From the NCBI GenBank assembly GCA_047967505.1, contig CM106539.1: 64,000 nt of DNA. One strand, given 5' to 3'. The stretch comes from Dipteris shenzhenensis (Eukaryota > Polypodiophyta > Polypodiopsida > Gleicheniales). The notes under the pieces are model-generated. The model was not told where the DNA came from and searched no databases. It worked only from the letters and a program-made list of their open reading frames with translations. The translations under genes and the position numbers were made by a program. Shown here one piece after another: positions 1 to 11,579 of this stretch (the first letter of the stretch is position 1; each line of letters opens with the position of its first letter).

Positions 1-1775
1 TATGCTATGCTACTACAAGTGCAATAAAACCTATTCAAAGCTTTATGCCATCATGTACTAGATTCCTACCAAGTTTCATATTCTTGAGACCATCGATGCA
101 CAATATGGTTATGAAACACTATTTGCATGGTTGGGCACGCATATGTTTTCGTTTGTCACCATGTCTCATACATGAGTATGGAAAAATATGCATTAGCATG
201 CTCCTATTGCATGTGCATATTTCCAATGGGTAAAATTATTTGCACATGCCTTGAAACTATTCAATTTAAGGTCCATGCAAAGTATCATGTCCATTAGACA
301 TAGTTTGCATGGTTGAGCAAGCATCTGTCCTTATTTTTTCACCAGGGCTCATACACGAGTATGAAAAAATACGCATTGGTGTGCTACTACCACATGTGCA
401 TATGTTCAATGGGTTCAATACTTTTCACACACCTTAAAACAATTTAATTAAAGGCCCATGCAAAGTATCATGTCCATTAGAAACTGTTTGCATAGTTGGG
501 CACACATTTCTTTTGCGTTTGAGTATAAAAAAATACGCTTCAACGTGTTTCTATGACGTGTATTTGTCTGATTAGTATGATACTTTGCACACACCTTAAA
601 CCTATTTACTTTAAGTCTTGTGCAAAGTATCATGCTCAGCAAACATGGTTTTGCATGGTTGGGCATGCATATGTTCTCACTTTTCATGTCTCATACATGA
701 GTATAAAGACTATGCATTAGCGTGCTCCTGCCGCACGTGCATTTGTACAATGGATACAATACTTTTCAAAGACCTTAAAACTATTTACTTTAAGAACCGT
801 GCAAATTATCATGTCCACCAGACATTGTTTGCATGGTTAAACATGCATATGTTTTCGTTTTTCACCATGTCTCATACATGAGTATGAAAAAATACGCATC
901 GGCAAGCTCCGATCGCATGTACATATGTATGATGGTAAAATTCTTTGCACATGCCTTAAAACTATTCACTTTAATACCCATGCAAAGTATCATGACCATC
1001 AAACACTATTTTCATGGTTGGGCAAGCATATGTTCTTATTTTTTCACCACATCTCATACATGAGTATGACAAAATACGCATCGGTGTGCTACTACCACAT
1101 GTGCATATGTTCGATGGGTACAATAGTTTTCACACACCATAACATATACTTAATTCCCATGCAAAGTATCATGTCCATAAGACAACATTTGCATGGTTGG
1201 GCACACATATTTTCACATTTTTTACCACGTCCCATACACAAGTATTAAAAAATATGCATCAATGTGATCCTATCGCATGTGCATTTGTCTAATGGGTATG
1301 ATACTTTGCACATTCCTCAAAACTATCTACTTTAAGGTCTGTAAAAAGTATCATGTCCATAAGACACCGTTTGCATGGTTGCACACGCATATGTTCTCCT
1401 TTTTCACGACCTCTCATACATGAGTATTAGAAATATGTATCAGCGTGGTCCTATTTCACATGCATGGGTATTATGGATATGATACTTTTCACACACCTTG
1501 AAATTATTCATTTTAAGTCCCATGCAAAGTATCCATTAGACACCGTTTTCATGGTTGGGCACACATATGTTCTCATTTTTCACCATGTCTCATACATGAG
1601 CACCAAAAACACGTATCGGTGTGCTCCTATCATATGTGCATTTGTACTATGGTATGATAATTTGAACACTACTTAAACATATTCACTTTAAGTCCCATGC
1701 AAAGTATTATTTCCAATAGACACGGTTTTCATTGTTCTCGTTTTTTACGACCTCATACATGAGCATCAAAAAAAA
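1..1775. repeat. Satellite array, ~180-bp monomer
   Basis: About nine to ten degenerate head-to-tail copies are visible. The landmark GCATGGTTGGGCA recurs near 127, 308, 490, 653, 831, 1012, 1191, 1372 and 1549, mostly 177-182 bp apart (one short unit of 163 bp). Each monomer also carries CTCATACATGAGTATGA and GCAAAGTATCATGTCCAT. The array starts before the window and the last copy is truncated near 1775. Monomer length is in the nucleosomal range typical of plant centromeric or heterochromatic satellites, but a centromeric role is only a guess. Short reading frames here are satellite shadows. Confidence 0.93.
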
Positions 1776-1960
1776 AATCTTCCAATCATATACCACTCCC
1801 CCCCCCTCCCCCCTCCTTATTTAATTGAAGCCCTCCTTCCCCCCTTTATCCCTAAATATTTTATTTACTTGAAGCTCTCCCCCACTCCTCGTTATCCCTA
1901 AATATTTTTCCATCATATACCACTCCCCCCTACCCCCAACAACTAATTATTACAAATAGA
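1776..1960. repeat. C-rich low-complexity duplication
   Basis: A run of A is followed by two related C-rich blocks. Each starts with a variant of CATATACCACTCCCC (near 1787 and 1913) and includes a CCCTAAATATTTT segment. This looks like a local tandem duplication of about 130 bp at the point where the satellite is cut off. No gene is seen. Confidence 0.6.
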
Positions 1961-2240
1961 AACATTTTGAACTACATTGAGAATTCTTCCTAATTGGTTG
2001 GGGCCATGAGTACCTACTTTGAGACTACTTTTTGATTGGTTGGAGCAATTAGTGTGACTGCTATAATACTATTTCAAGAGATTGCTGTCACACTACGTTA
2101 TGACTGGTTGGAGCCATGATGGACTGCTTTGAGTTTTTTTATACTACTTCCTAACTGGTTCGGACCAAGGTTATAAGAACCAAGGAGCCATGATGAACCA
2201 CTTTCAGAGTCTCCAAGGATATAAGAACCAAGTTTGCTTC
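1960..2240. repeat. Left inverted cluster of motif TGGTTGGAGCCATGATG
   Basis: Variants of TGATTGGTTGGAGCCATGATGG and CTACTTTGAGACTAC recur about four times. The reverse complement of the same motif forms the cluster at 5540-6075. The opposite orientation of the two clusters around a broken En/Spm-type gene is what subterminal repeats of a CACTA element look like. Exact termini and a target duplication were not found. Confidence 0.65.
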
Positions 2241-3815
2241 TATGCCCACCATTCATTGTTGCCAAGTCCAACTTTCTTGCCAACCAATAAATATTGGAGC
2301 GATGACTCACAATGCATGAAGTGATATTATAGTTTTTTCCACAAAGAAACCTATTGGATGGTATGAATGTTGGACTTGGCAGCAATGAATCATGGCTAGA
2401 TGCAGTCGGGGTTCTTGTAAATAGGGTGAGCCTATTATGAGAGTAGTTTTGTTATTATGTAATGAGAGCACAATGCAGGTGACTTTCTTTGAAAGCAGAG
2501 AATTATTAGTTTGTGTTACTACTTCTGAGAGATCCCTTGCTTTGTATGCTGCCATATGGCATATGTGCAAGGACTAATGCCATATTTAGAAGTATGGTGA
2601 ATGCTTCTTCCATATTTCATGCACACTTGTATAAGTATGTTATAGTCATGATCGTAAAAACTATCATCAATTATAAGTATGCTATAGTCACAATCGTAGA
2701 AAGGGTATTGCTCCCAAAAATACCATAAGTGCTTGTAAAACATGAGCTTCCCACCCACGAAAGTGAAATGCATCAAGTCACAGTACTTTTGATCCATCCA
2801 CCCTAAGATCATAGAACTCAAGTCAAGAAAGCACAACTCAAACCACCATTTTAGGTTGTGCATATGCTATGAGCTCCATATATACACATTAAACCATCGA
2901 GTAACCCAATGCAAACTATATATGCATCCTATGGAAAAAGAAATGTGATATCAACATTAGGTCCTATGCTAAAGTACTGTACTTTCCATGTATATACATG
3001 CCATCGAGGCTAGAACAACTCATTTTCATGGTTGTGTTGGTAAACCAGTATGCTATTCATGTCTATAACAAGAGCACTATGTTTTTGGCTCTTTCTTTTG
3101 GGGATTTAGTCATGTGCAGGGGGAGCCACGGTAGGCCTACTCTCCCAATTTGGGAGCGATATGGAAAAATCATTGCTACGATGAATGACCCCTACCTTGG
3201 ATTCTTTAACCTTGTGTGCTCTCCTTTGTTGTTTTGGATAAGACCCACATGCTTTAGAAGCACTCATCTTGGGCCAGATTTGGAAAGGCCTTTTCACATC
3301 TGTGAAAACCACCAATTATTCAACATCTATACAAACCACAAAATGATTATGTTCTCGTTCGTTAATCTCCATCTCTTGCTCTCTCATAAAATTTTCAAAG
3401 GCGTGCCAATATATACACTCCCAAATTTTGGAATGAATTGATGTTTGTCATAAAGATACAAGCATTGAAAGAAAAGCTATTAGCTAAGTTTTTTAACTTC
3501 ATCAATAGATTCATCAGCTAAGGACTAAAAAGAACCAACATCTATCAAAATATCCAACTCTTAACTCTTCACATTTATGTGTGATGATACTTATAAATTT
3601 TTTTATGTTGATTAAATATTTTTAATGTGTGCTAGTACAAGGCACTCTCTCATAGAGATAGTTGAGAAGAAAGCTTCTGACTACAATTAGAGATTCTGAA
3701 ATATGTTGCTTTGGGTGTCTAAAGCATGACACTTCATTACATGAGGGTATAAATCAAACTTCAGTAACATGATACTTGAATACATGTGGGTATAACCCAA
3801 ACTTGTAATCTAAAA
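2241..3815. other. AT-rich interior, no recognisable gene
   Basis: Several 70-147 codon open frames exist on both strands (for example 2519-2863 minus and 2998-3441 plus), but none shows a family motif or splice structure. It lies between the two inverted motif clusters, so it is probably the interior of the same element. Confidence 0.5.
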
Positions 3816-3816
3816 G

Positions 3817-4440
3817 CTACATCCTCTTGCAAGCCCATGGCTCATGGTTGGAGGCTACCATACTTTCTTTCCACTTTGCCACATGACTCGCAACCTTATC
3901 AACATTACGCGGGGTTCTAGCCCTTTTCCCCTTGGGGTTAGGTAGATTCTTTGATGGACTCCACTTCTCTTCATAATTCCTCTTGAAGTTTTTATTTGAC
4001 CATCCCTTTAACCACAATCTCTAATAGTCTATCCCTCTGGATTGCTAGACTTTGTGCCTACAGTTTCTACTATAGTAGTGATTGCATTATGAGAGCTTCA
4101 AACAGGTCATGGACCCCTACCTTTGCATCAACCATCTCTTCTTCATCTTCCAATTGAATTAAATTCTTTTTTGAAATTGTTGACACAGGTTTTGGTCTTA
4201 GTTGGATAGTCTTTTCATGTACTATGCTACCCACCAAAGGTGCAAGTTCATAAGTAAAAGTATGTGCTAGTTCAAGTCTTCCAAGCTTGTGTGACGGCCC
4301 GCTAACCTACAAATTATCTTGGATGACTACATGTGGGAAATCAATCCCATGCCATGAGCTTATCTTTGCATCCTTCTTGTGTTCTCTGCTACCCAAATGA
4401 GTTCTAGGTTCAACACCAAATATATGGGCAAGTTTATGTC
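3817..4440 (-). pseudogene. Possible charged C-terminal remnant of a TE gene
   Basis: The minus strand holds a 66-codon frame (3817-4017) rich in Lys and Arg, and broken open stretches upstream of it (about 4020-4440) with acidic and polar residues. They lie downstream of, and on the same strand as, the En/Spm accessory-gene fragment at 4930-5352 and may belong to it. No domain is recognised; this could be non-coding. Confidence 0.25.
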
Positions 4441-4499
4441 TTCCAGGCTTGTCTGATTAACCTATGAATTATCAACAAAGACTACATCCCAAGAAAGGA

Positions 4500-4860
4500 C
4501 ATGTAAATTTTCAAGTGGAGATTTAAGCATTTGCAGAAACACACAAAGCAATGCAAAAAAAAAATAGACCGAAGTGCCAAAAACACATAAAGCATTGCCC
4601 AAAACAACTATAAGCATTGCCAAAAACACATATAAAGAAGTGCCAAAACACAAGGTATGAGAGACTAGACACAAAGCACATGCAAAGTAGTCATAAAGTA
4701 CATACAAAGGAGACATAAACACTCATGAGTCAGTACCATACACATGTAAAGCACCGCCAAAACACATGCAAAACACTGCCAAAGCAGTCACAATGCACAA
4801 AGGTGTGAGAGACCAATCACAAAGCACTACCAAGCACATGCAAAGCACTACCAAACTTTT
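4500..4860. repeat. Short degenerate tandem repeat (GCCAAAACACATGCAAAGCA)
   Basis: Units of about 20-30 bp such as AAACACATAAAGCATTGCC, ACATGCAAAGCACCGCC and AAACACATGCAAAACACTGCC follow one another with variable length. It is a degenerate minisatellite. Open frames across it are by-products. Confidence 0.65.
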
Positions 4861-4929
4861 CCTTCCTCATAAAAGGGACCATCCAATGATGCTACGCTAT
4901 CATCCATACCATCATTAGTAACTTTCACA

Positions 4930-5352
4930 ATCCTCATTTGCACATATGTTCATTGATCCACTTGTTCAAACCCAAAAACTTGACCTTCCGCTATGTTCTT
5001 ATTTGCAAATGATATCATTTGCAAAATATCTCCCACACTAAAATCCTAAGAAATGCACTTTGTATTCCCAATGATATGTGTTGGACAAGTCTCATCTCTA
5101 TTCCATGCAATAAATGATTTGTTCAAAACATTATAAGGCATAACATCTCCAAGTATTTCCATATCACCACACTTATGCTTTAGTTCAACATGTGCACTAA
5201 GAATATTTGATACAATAACTGCCACCTTATCTTCGCCAAGTCTTTTAAAGTGATAGAGAATTTGGATCACTATCATGGATTGTAGCATATGCAACTACTT
5301 GTCTTTTGCTACATAAAATCACCTCCATGGAACTAAATATATAGCCATCTCC
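4930..5352 (-). pseudogene. CACTA (En/Spm) accessory-gene fragment, DUF8039-like
   Basis: Reading the minus strand from 5352 gives GDGYIFSSMEVILC, then VVAYATIHDSDPNSL. A frame change follows, then HFKRLGEDKVAVIVSNILSA and ILGDVMPYNVLNKSFIAWNR. This order (V-A-x-A-x-V, then DP, then LG, then a short acidic loop, then LGDxx and IAW) is the pattern I know from the C-terminal part of the second ORF of plant CACTA elements (labelled DUF8039 in Pfam, as far as I recall). One frameshift near 5255 and a stop after TKCIS show decay. A second open stretch (SVGDILQMISFANKN, about 5040-4935) follows a possible acceptor and may be the next exon. The flanking inverted motif clusters support assignment to a CACTA-type element. 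Confidence 0.55.
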
Positions 5353-5539
5353 TTTATGAGAGTCTATGCACAACCAAGCTACAACAGCAACAATTACATA
5401 AATATTAGCCGCTTTTAAATAATCTACTTATTAATTAAAATCCGATATCATAGGCTTTCTATGTATATTAGGCATCTATGGTCAAAACAAGATGAAACTT
5501 GGTAGGAATCTAAGACATCATGGCGTAAAGATTTTATCT

Positions 5540-6075
5540 CAGTGTTATTGCATCTCAATAGTCTCAAAGTAGTTAAACATTGCTCCAACCAGTCAAAAAG
5601 TAGTTTCAAAGCACTTCATGATGGCTCCAACCCATCAAGAAGAAGCCCAAAACAATTATCAAAGCAGTTCATTATGGCTCCAACCAATCAAAACGCATGT
5701 CAAAGCATGCTCAAAGTACTCCATCATGGCTCCAAAAAATCGGCAACAAATCTAAAAGCATTATCAAACAACAAAGTAGTCTATAATCATTTTGAAAGCA
5801 GACAACATCAACCTCCAAGAAGTCTCAAACAAAGCATTCTCAAAGCACTGTCAAATAGTTTGAAAGAAGTTTATCATGGCTCTAGCCACAAAGAATTCTC
5901 AAAGCACTCTCAAATAGTCATCCAAAAAGTAGGTCTAGTTGGATTTGCTTGGGGGGGTAAAAAAGTAGTTACAAAGTAGCCAAAAAGCATCTAGTAACTT
6001 TAATGTATGTGCTCTTCATTATGGCCCCTAGTAGCCACAAAACATTTTTGAAGTAGTCAAAAGGCACCTCAATCC
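5540..6075. repeat. Right inverted cluster, motif CATCATGGCTCCAACCA
   Basis: Variants of TCAAAGCAGTTCATGATGGC followed by TCCAACCAATCAAA recur at least five times (near 5580, 5630, 5675, 5735 and 5875). They are the reverse complement of the motif at 1960-2240. The long open frame on the plus strand (5542-5979) is a repeat artefact rich in S, K and Q. Probably the second subterminal region of the element at 1960-6075. Confidence 0.65.
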
Positions 6076-6351
6076 AAAGCAATCCAAAAAGCCATAGAAT
6101 TCTTGGGGGAACAATGAATGCCTAAAGTAATGTTGTGCCTATTGGAAGTACCCAATACCATCCCCATGAAAGTCAAAGCAGTGGCTGCACCAGACCTGAG
6201 GTTCCTCAAGAAGGTGGATAGGTCGCTTCACATAGCACTTTTTGCCTATTCTCTTTCAATAGAGATCTTTCTTATTGGGGGACACTCTTGTTTCTTGAGT
6301 CCAAAAATCAAAGAAGATATCTTGAACCTCCTGTATTATACTGCTACATCA

Positions 6352-6963
6352 TCATTGTTGTCTTTGGCATGAGGACAACAACATCATTCCTTGATGTTCG
6401 ATGAACAAATAGTCTGCAAATAGCTCCTCTCCTGCATGTATATCATCTATGGATTCAATACAAATATGACCATATTCTGCAATATCTATGTTCATCATGG
6501 GGTCATACCAAGGTGGAACATTAGGCGAAAATACATAACAAACATTTGGCTTTACATTGGTATTTCTATTGCTATTAATAAATCCTGCCACATTGCCATA
6601 TTGAACATCACCAACAATTTGCACCATATCTTTCATAGGGACAGTAGGGTCCTCTTGGATAGAGTACTTCTTTAGCCTTGGATGAACTCTACATAATTCC
6701 TTCCAGTCTCTCTAGGAGTACTTGTCACCTCCATAATGGAGAATAGTAGTCCCTCTCTTGATGGAGTCATGCACAAACAAGCCCAAGCCAGCACTTGTAA
6801 TGGTTGATTCATGCACCTCAAAAGCCACATTTTTTATCCAGAACACTTTGTTAATAGGGACAGGTAACTTTGGTGGTCCAAATGGATCTCGTTCTAGTAT
6901 GTACCTACTCAAGCTTGATTTGAATGTATATCTATCTACATCACAAAAGACAAATTCAATTAG
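6352..6963 (-). pseudogene. SET-domain gene fragment (one in-frame stop)
   Basis: SET domains are lysine methyltransferase folds that use S-adenosylmethionine, normally on histones. The minus-strand exon follows a good acceptor (TTGTTGCAG before 6963) and reads LIEFVFCDVDRYTF, then the SET start (STITSAGLGLFVHDSIKRGT, ILHYGG). It continues in the same frame through one TAG (6712-6714) to VGDVQYGNVAGFINSNRN and ends with HAGEELFADYLF. GN-x-x-x-FIN and GEEL-x-x-DY match the two cofactor and substrate motifs of SET proteins; the usual NHS is NSN here, so activity is doubtful. No pre-SET cysteines are seen in this exon. It is the last unit of a minus-strand cluster whose other members are also protein-modifying or DNA-binding types. 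The stop codon makes it a pseudogene unless the assembly base is wrong. Confidence 0.8.
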
Positions 6964-7047
6964 CTGCAACAACAGTTATATAGACTTGAGATAAAATCCA
7001 AAAACACTTTGACATATGTACCTTCATGAAAAATACACATTCTGTAG

Positions 7048-8312
7048 TCAGTTTATGTAGCCCTTAGCAATGTATTTCTTGATATAGCGACTTTTGTACC
7101 CTAGGTCTATAGCCAATTGAGAAACTTGCATAGCATTCATGCTAGAGAGTTGCGGAGCATTCCTTAAAAGTCTTATTTGGGATGCATTGAGTTTAGGCAC
7201 CTGGCCATCACCACCATGGGTTACCCTAGGGTGTACACCCTTTGGTTCTGTATTACCACCTATATCTCTCTCTCTTAGTTGATCTGCAAGAGGAAGATTT
7301 CTTGTTTTATATTCCATTCTTGACCATGCATGATTTTCCTCCCTCCATTCATCAATTACTTTCTGGACAAGGTTGAAATCCTTATGCCCCTCCATCACAG
7401 GTAATTGTCCATACCAATTTGTCTCAATCATGCTGCGCACATCTTTAGTTTCATTGAGTTGTAGTAAGTACGGCATCAACTCTCTCAGTAGAATATTATC
7501 ATCCTTGTCTTGTACATCAAACGTTGAAGGAAATATGCAATTTGATGGAGGGCTAATGCAAGCCTTGTATGGGGAGTCATCAACAAGGATTGTCCTTCTA
7601 GCATCACATCCAAATGCCTTTGAGATTTTTGCTAAGAGTTTGAACATTGCCTCAACACCAACCTTGTTAGGCCTATTTATCCTCGTCTTACTGTAAGTGT
7701 AGCATCCTTGCTGAGACCATATAACAAAGAAAGGGAGGCTCTCATTTGCATAATTTTGCAGCTTTCCTACCATATCAAGTACGTTATACTCCATCGCAGT
7801 TGACCAGATACCTACATTAAATCTTTGTAGCAAGATTTTAAGAAATTCTATGCACCCAGGACAAACAAACTTATAACTATTTTTGCCATGCATAATAGAC
7901 GGATGTATTGGAGACTTGAATAGGCAGCGACTTAATAATAGGCCATTCAAGTCTAATATGATTGTTAATCGTGGCATATCCAAAGAAATTGTATGTGGAT
8001 ATAGATCCAAATTCTCCTTGAAGTTGCTGGCTTCTGACTCATCCAAATTGTCAGGTGCTATGTTTTCATACATGTTTGCAACAACAATAAGATTATCTAG
8101 TCTTGTCCCCAATGTTGAGATAGTATGTTCATCCATGTTCTCTTCTAAAAGTATATTAGGATTCATGATATTCGTTGCAATTTTCTCCATTTTTGGGGTT
8201 ATGTTTTCTTCTATACCTCATGTATCCATCGCGTAATTGATAGTCCCCATTTTGGGTGGTATGTTGTCCTCTACATTTGATGTCTCCATATCCTTCCATG
8301 CATCATTGGTCC
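7048..8312 (-). pseudogene. FCP1/NIF-like HAD phosphatase-domain gene
   Basis: The exon starts after an acceptor (TCCACAG, at 8313) and is open to 7048 except for one TGA at 8218-8220. The first ~110 residues are acidic and low-complexity. Next comes an FCP1/NLI-interacting-factor fold: LTIILDLNGLLLSR is the HAD motif I strand, VGIWSTAMEYNVLDM is motif II, and RTILVDDSPYKA is motif III/IV with the paired Asp. Motif I has DLN rather than DxD; many plant members also have DLNGLL, and loss of the second Asp argues against normal phosphatase chemistry. The ~90-residue C-terminal tail (RLLRNAPQLSS to IAKGYIN) is unrecognised. It lies 75 bp upstream of the SET exon on the same strand, so the two could be exons of one transcript or neighbours. 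Confidence 0.8.
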
Positions 8313-8319
8313 CTGTGGA

Positions 8320-9015
8320 AGTTGAGGAATATAGAAATATTTTGATTCTTTAGAGTGTATTCAACAATGTCGAAGCACAAAAGCATATGAAACTAATAAA
8401 TAAAAATAAAGTACAAACATTATCCATCGCCGTTCACTGATTCCATTGTCTTTTTGGGGAATGGCACTGGTGCCAATCTCTCTAAAGGTCAATTGAGAAT
8501 GCAAATAGTGCAACATTTGTCCTGAACTCATAGAGAGAATGGCACTAGTGCCATTCTTCTCTTGGGGTGGTGCTAGTGCCATTTTACATATAAGGTTATG
8601 GAGAATGCCACTAGTCCCAAAAGAAATGTACAATGCATGATCTGAAAGCATAGATATTGTATTACTTTGGTCCAATAGATTTGTAGAAAGCACCCAAATC
8701 CAAACTTTGGTAGCATTGTTAATACTATACAATTTTTCAAGAAAGGAACATAACAGTATTACCATTTCTACATAACCATAAAGAGAGAATGGCACTAGTG
8801 CCATTCTCCATATGAGGTCACATAAAATGTTAATAGTACCTCTTACGCATAACCCGACATAGGGAGAATGACACTAGTACCAATCCCCATGTCATTATGT
8901 CACACAATTTTATCATATCTAATGTTTAATCTCTTTAATATAATGAGAGTATGTGCAATCGAAAAAATCCATAAAAGTCATATTATTTTGAAACTGAATA
9001 CACGAGGCATAAATG
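8320..9015. repeat. Spacer or intron with dispersed palindrome ATGGCACTAGTGCCAT
   Basis: Copies of the self-complementary motif lie near 8470, at 8537-8556, near 8570, at 8785-8808 (perfect over 24 bp as GAG plus the core plus CTC) and near 8872. Between them is ordinary AT-rich sequence. No exon is seen here. Confidence 0.85.
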
Positions 9016-9020
9016 AGTAG

Positions 9021-10423
9021 CTAAAGACCTTGCTCCAAATCTTCCAATGTAATCTTTGGGATATCTTCAAGATCTGCTTCACTTAAAGGTCGCAAGTCTT
9101 CAATGTAATGCTCACCCTCTTTAATTCCTTCATTGATAGGTGAATCAGCTCTATGTGTCTCAAGAGGCCTCTCAATGCTAGACCAAATCTTAATATGGGG
9201 ATTATTTGATTCATGTGCCACACACATAGCCTCGACCTCTGTCGCCTGTTGGGATGTCTTCACCAATGAGATCACTTTTCTTTTGCTTGACAATTGTTGT
9301 AATGCCACACATCCATTAGTAAAGATGTTTACAATAACTTCATGTTCCCTACTACAATAGCACCTGATGCACTCCTTGATGATGCCATGCTTCACAACCA
9401 CCTCTTTTTCATACTCAACGTCCTCATCAGAATAAAGAATATTGTCCTCAATTATTGTGTATGGCCTTGTGTTTTCTAACATGTGCTCAAATCCATCAAA
9501 CCCATCATGTGAGCTGACAAATGACAAAAAACAGAAGGTCTCAGACAAACCCTTTTGTGCACTATCCGATTCATGGATAACACCCACAAACCTTCTATGC
9601 CAAAATCGAGCCTCTATCATTGCTTCCTTGAGATTTACCATCTCTATCATTGTCATAAATGATAGCAATACATACTGTGATGGAGTGGCAATGGTCTCCA
9701 TTAAGCCACACAGCAACTTCTTGAAGGCATCCTTATCCCAACACATGCCTTTGGCAGATCCCTCTAAGGTGTCAAGCACACACAAGCTGATTGGAAGTTG
9801 TCCCTTGGAGTGACGTGTTAGAAAGCTCTCCCCCTCCATCTCCATGTTCACTTGAATAATTGTCCAAGGAAAACAAGACTGCGATGTAGACTTGTTACCA
9901 TCTATTGAACTAATCACCCAATCAACATAGATTGACGCGGCTTCTGGGAAATCAGGTGTGGAATTGCCAACTTGCAGCTTCTCTTTGACCCATGACTCAC
10001 ATGAACCCTTGAAGCTCTGATAAACAATTGAATAAATTTTGAGGTAAGTTGCAAGGGCATCCCATGTTTGATGTTGGGGCGAAGGGTGACGTGAGTTGAA
10101 CTCCTTGATGAGCGCTTCTTTTAAGGCTCTATCATGCTTAATCTTCGTTGCCCGTTGAGACATTTCAATGGAGTCCTTGTCTTTGCTTGACTTGACCAAG
10201 ACTATTTCTTTAGACTCAATCTCTGCTTGAAGTGCACGTACATCTTCGTCTTCTAATCCTAGCAGACACCTCATATATGTTATTGTGGGATTTCGACCCT
10301 CAAGATCACCTTGCTTCACCAATGTCAAAATCCTAATCCATTGTTCGTAGATGTCATCATCATATGTGACCATGTGTGTGTCCTTGGTAGCAAAGTTTGC
10401 GCCCATCGATACGCTTGCAACTC
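9021..10423 (-). CDS. Degenerate permuted adenine-methyltransferase-like protein
   Basis: One long open exon (461 codons from ATG 10406, with a likely acceptor TTTTGTAG just upstream at 10424). The N-terminal ~150 residues are charged and probably helical. After it the order resembles a beta-class DNA N6-adenine methyltransferase. PISLCVLDTLEGSAKGMCWD sits where DPPYG...WD is expected. LLSFMTMIEMVNLKEAMIEA and FWHRRFVGVI fit the next strand and helix. EVIVNIFTNGCVALQQLSSK with VISLVKTSQQATEV sits where the FxGxG cofactor loop is expected. The catalytic DPPY and the glycine loop are both lost, so if the homology is real this is an inactive or repurposed domain. The C-terminal ~60 residues are acidic. 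A ParB-like exon lies upstream, as in phage and bacterial ParB-methyltransferase proteins. Homology is my reading of motif order, not a search result. Confidence 0.5.
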
Positions 10424-10669
10424 CTACAAAATTCTTTATAAAAAAATCAAAATCATCTTAGACATTCTTCTAATCCAAATCATGTAATAGAGATGATAAT
10501 GACACTAGTGCGATTCTCCCATTACCATGTCAAAAGCATGACTTGGTAACTAGAAGAATGGCACTAGTGCCATTCTCACATCAGGGAATTGACACTACTA
10601 TCATTTCTTTTACAAAGCCATAAACATTCTTGAAATAAAAATGCATACAAAACAAAGTTTATTACTCAC
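10424..10669 (-). other. Predicted intron with two palindromes
   Basis: On the minus strand a consensus donor (GTGAGT, at 10669) and acceptor (TTTTGTAG, at 10424) bound 246 bp. It contains two copies of the ATGGCACTAGTGCCAT family (about 10498-10520 and 10556-10575). The frame across the junction is not clean in any phase, so the boundary is provisional. Confidence 0.55.
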
Positions 10670-11501
10670 ATCCCAACTTTGTCGATCTTTATGACCTTTG
10701 ACAAAGTTGGGCTGGTTTCTTTGGTCATCCGAATGCAATCCACTGCGCCCTTAGGTGTTGTAAGATATCGATATATGGTTGATTTTTCAAAACGGTCTGT
10801 GCCTCCATGTTGGCCATTGATGATATCTTACAACTAAACATCCTTGCAGCATAAATCGAATGCTGCCCTGCGAGAGTCCAATAATTATACTCCTTTAACT
10901 TTTCCACCTTTATCTCTTCCTTGCACATCGGAGTATTTGTGCCTGTGTGGTAAGGCATAAGATATGCACATGTTGCAGGAGGTCGTGCATTCATTGCAAA
11001 ACTCTTGACCAAGTCACTGACATAGCTGAGGGTCAATGTCCTGTACACATATTGGCTTGGTGCTCTAAAGCAATTCATCACTGGGATCAACACCTCAAAC
11101 TCCAAACCAAATGGGAAGTACTCTACGTACTCCATCAAGCCTATCATACTTGTATCCTTCCTTTCCAATTTATTTTGTAGTGCCTTAAAGTCAACATCTG
11201 GCTGGATTTTCTTATACAGGATGATAGTTGCTTCAGATGATTTCTCACCATGTCCTGTTATATGTGTCTCACCACTCCCCGTTGCATCACCTCCACTTCC
11301 ACTTCCATCAGTGACTATTCCCGTACGTCCCTGTTTTCCTCCTAAAGTTGTCTCTTTGTCTTTAGCCTCTAGTTTATCCCCAATGCTTGTTTTTCCATCT
11401 GACCTTATTTCCTTCTCACCTGTTGTTTCCTCCTCACCGGTCTCTCTAGCCTTCTCTTTCAATGTTTTGAGACACTTGAGAGCTTGATCCCTCAACATCA
11501 C
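10670..11501 (-). pseudogene. ParB/Srx-like domain exon
   Basis: The first ~90 codons are low-complexity (Lys, Glu, Thr, Gly; a G-S-G-S-G-G stretch). The second half reads YVYRTLTLSYVSDLVKSFAM and later EYNYWTLAGQHSIYAARMFS. YW-x-x-x-GQH-x-x-x-A is the signature end of ParB-like nuclease/sulfiredoxin-fold domains, and the R-x-L...V-x-x-L-x-x-S helix precedes it as in that family. The frame meets a stop at 10725, before the consensus donor at 10669, so either a frameshift occurred or a different donor is used. ParB-like domains commonly precede adenine methyltransferases in phages, which fits the next exon. Function in a plant is unknown. The ATG at 11501 is arbitrary: the frame is open further upstream. 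Confidence 0.5.
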
Positions 11502-11579
11502 TTTTCTTGGTTCTTTTCGAAACTTTTTTACTCTTTTTTAGATCTTGCTTTATCCCTTTTTTTACCAAATCAAAGCTTT

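Noticed and set aside
5542-5979. 145-codon plus-strand frame
   Set aside because: Covers the tandem CATCATGGCTCCAACC repeats; no domain.
9133-9813. Plus-strand frames inside the methyltransferase-like exon
   Set aside because: Antisense shadows of a longer minus-strand frame with splice support.
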